Origin: Chloroflexota bacterium
GTDB taxonomy: Bacteria > Chloroflexota > Anaerolineae > DTLA01
Length of the DNA: 60,982 nt
NCBI GenBank assembly: GCA_014360805.1
Contig: JACIWU010000008.1
Location: forward strand, 1 to 60,982
Direction of reading: 5' to 3'
The translations under genes were made by a program, and so were the position numbers. The notes below the pieces were generated by a model, which made no database searches, had not been told where the DNA came from, and worked only from the letters and a program-made list of their open reading frames with translations. Below are positions 60,955-60,982 of this stretch, in pieces (the first letter of the stretch is position 1; the number at the start of each line of letters is the position of its first letter).

Positions 60955-60982
60955 CAGGTAAAGGAACCAGCCCTACGCTCTC

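Noticed and set aside
1-60982. tRNA, rRNA, IS element or prophage genes
   Set aside because: I found no cloverleaf, rRNA segment, transposase or phage structural gene by reading.

Overview
The window is about 61 kb of GC-rich (roughly 65%) bacterial chromosome with no rRNA, tRNA, phage or IS element that I can see. Gene style suggests a Chloroflexota (Anaerolineae-type), possibly thermophilic: Thr/Pro-rich 'TPTPT' stalks on secreted proteins, paired DppB/DppC-type permeases, many S8 peptidases and Asp-box propellers, and a TaqI-like restriction-modification pair. This assignment is an inference from family content, not from a marker gene.

Layout. 0.1-2.5 kb: two GT4 glycosyltransferases (minus). 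2.8-3.6 kb: a winged-helix regulator. 3.8-13 kb: the most striking block. An extended -10 promoter flanked by a 10-bp inverted repeat precedes a class I cyclic-di-GMP (GEMM) riboswitch, then an 18-codon mini-gene whose peptide ends in SVNWG, then two secreted subtilases whose C-termini are arrays of the same VNWGS pentapeptide. After a terminator and an operator-like palindrome come a membrane GGDEF/HD-GYP protein (which can make and degrade c-di-GMP), a tiny HTH protein and a hybrid histidine kinase. 13-18.9 kb: flavin-reductase-like protein, an asparagine-synthetase-like enzyme, a TaqI-type restriction-modification pair in an operon with a lipid kinase. 19-27 kb: glutaredoxin, trpS, M20 amidohydrolase, phosphate butyryltransferase-like enzyme, a stalked surface protein, uvsE, small membrane proteins, YbjN, YhhN. 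27.2-28.6 kb: two toxin-antitoxin pairs. 28.7-37.8 kb (minus): rarA, radical SAM enzymes, a DEDD nuclease, a HEAT protein, a LOG-family protein, rsmD, a YdcF protein. 38-41.6 kb: a giant fusion of two ABC permeases with a degenerate M28 peptidase domain. 41.8-48.5 kb: lipoprotein, glycerophosphodiesterase, enoyl-CoA hydratase, 3-hydroxybutyryl-CoA dehydrogenase, a CpaF ATPase with no partner genes, a transaldolase with a Cys insertion. 48.7-49.2 kb: a frameshifted Cys-rich secreted protein. 49.5-60.5 kb: an HpnI/HpnK-like pair, DUF4870 protein, Asp-box propeller, SDH-type serine protease plus rhomboid, a prepilin-like stalked protein, an arrestin-fold protein and a TIM-barrel isomerase.

Intergenic DNA carries at least three families of dispersed palindromic repeats, a 145-bp tandem duplication at the right edge, and an AGCC-rich inverted cluster.

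The candidate undescribed system is the c-di-GMP riboswitch, SVNWG micropeptide, twin VNWGS-tailed subtilases and adjacent c-di-GMP synthesis/degradation and two-component genes. A plausible reading is c-di-GMP-controlled secretion or surface display of a protease together with a matching short peptide. Its biochemical role is not shown by the sequence.
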